A stretch of 8,686 nt of DNA from Nitrospirales bacterium (GTDB lineage: Bacteria > Nitrospirota > Nitrospiria > Nitrospirales > UBA2166), in assembly GCA_029261375.1 (NCBI GenBank), contig JAJDBL010000380.1, forward strand, positions 1-8,686, in the 5' to 3' direction. The position numbers and the translations under genes are program-made. The number at the start of each line of letters is the position of its first letter. Position 1 is the first letter of the stretch. Below, piece after piece: positions 8,624 through 8,686 of the stretch. Below the pieces are notes generated by a model. That model saw only the letters and a list, made by a program, of their open reading frames with translations, had not been told where the DNA came from and searched no databases.

Positions 8624-8686
8624 GTATCGTGAGATTTGCAGGTGTAGACGCTTTCTTATTAGGTCGTCGAATCTGGACTAGGTATC

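Overview
The window comes from a Gram-negative (double-membrane) bacterium. It encodes a TPR protein with a predicted outer-membrane beta-barrel ending in Phe, a lipoprotein with a clear lipobox, and two further exported proteins. The mix of SbsA-type Ig-like domains, a MopE-type metal-binding motif, an orphan FecR domain and FG-GAP repeats is familiar from environmental lineages such as Nitrospirota, Myxococcota and deep Proteobacteria. This gives only a weak hint of taxonomy: there is no rRNA or marker gene to settle it.

Layout. Four large minus-strand genes fill positions 1 to about 6520. In transcription order they are: (1) a TPR plus beta-barrel outer-membrane protein (6519-4930); (2) after a 204-bp gap holding a likely promoter and a hairpin-rich leader, an exported FecR-domain protein (4725-3610); (3) a multidomain lipoprotein with two Ig-like domains flanking a MopE-like metal-binding motif and a Glu-Pro spacer (3579-1516); (4) 12 nt further on, an exported Ig-like/FG-GAP-repeat protein that runs off the left edge (1503 to <1). 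Genes 2-4 are tightly spaced and look like one operon. Gene 1 points the same way and is probably functionally linked.

To the right, a plus-strand SAM-dependent methyltransferase (6739-7416) starts divergently from the TPR-barrel gene. It converges with a minus-strand family 2 glycosyltransferase of the polyprenyl-phosphate (DPM1-like) type with two C-terminal membrane helices (8507-7503). These two look like cell-surface glycan or lipid-carrier genes.

How they may work together (inference). The four minus-strand products are all predicted to be exported. They combine an outer-membrane channel with periplasmic TPRs, a secreted FecR protein ending in an OMP-like terminal strand, a surface-type lipoprotein and a repeat protein typical of adhesins. 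The most interesting hypothesis is a small, undescribed surface-display or secretion module in which the TPR-barrel protein exports or anchors its neighbours, loosely analogous to Slam or two-partner systems. The sequence suggests this but does not prove it.
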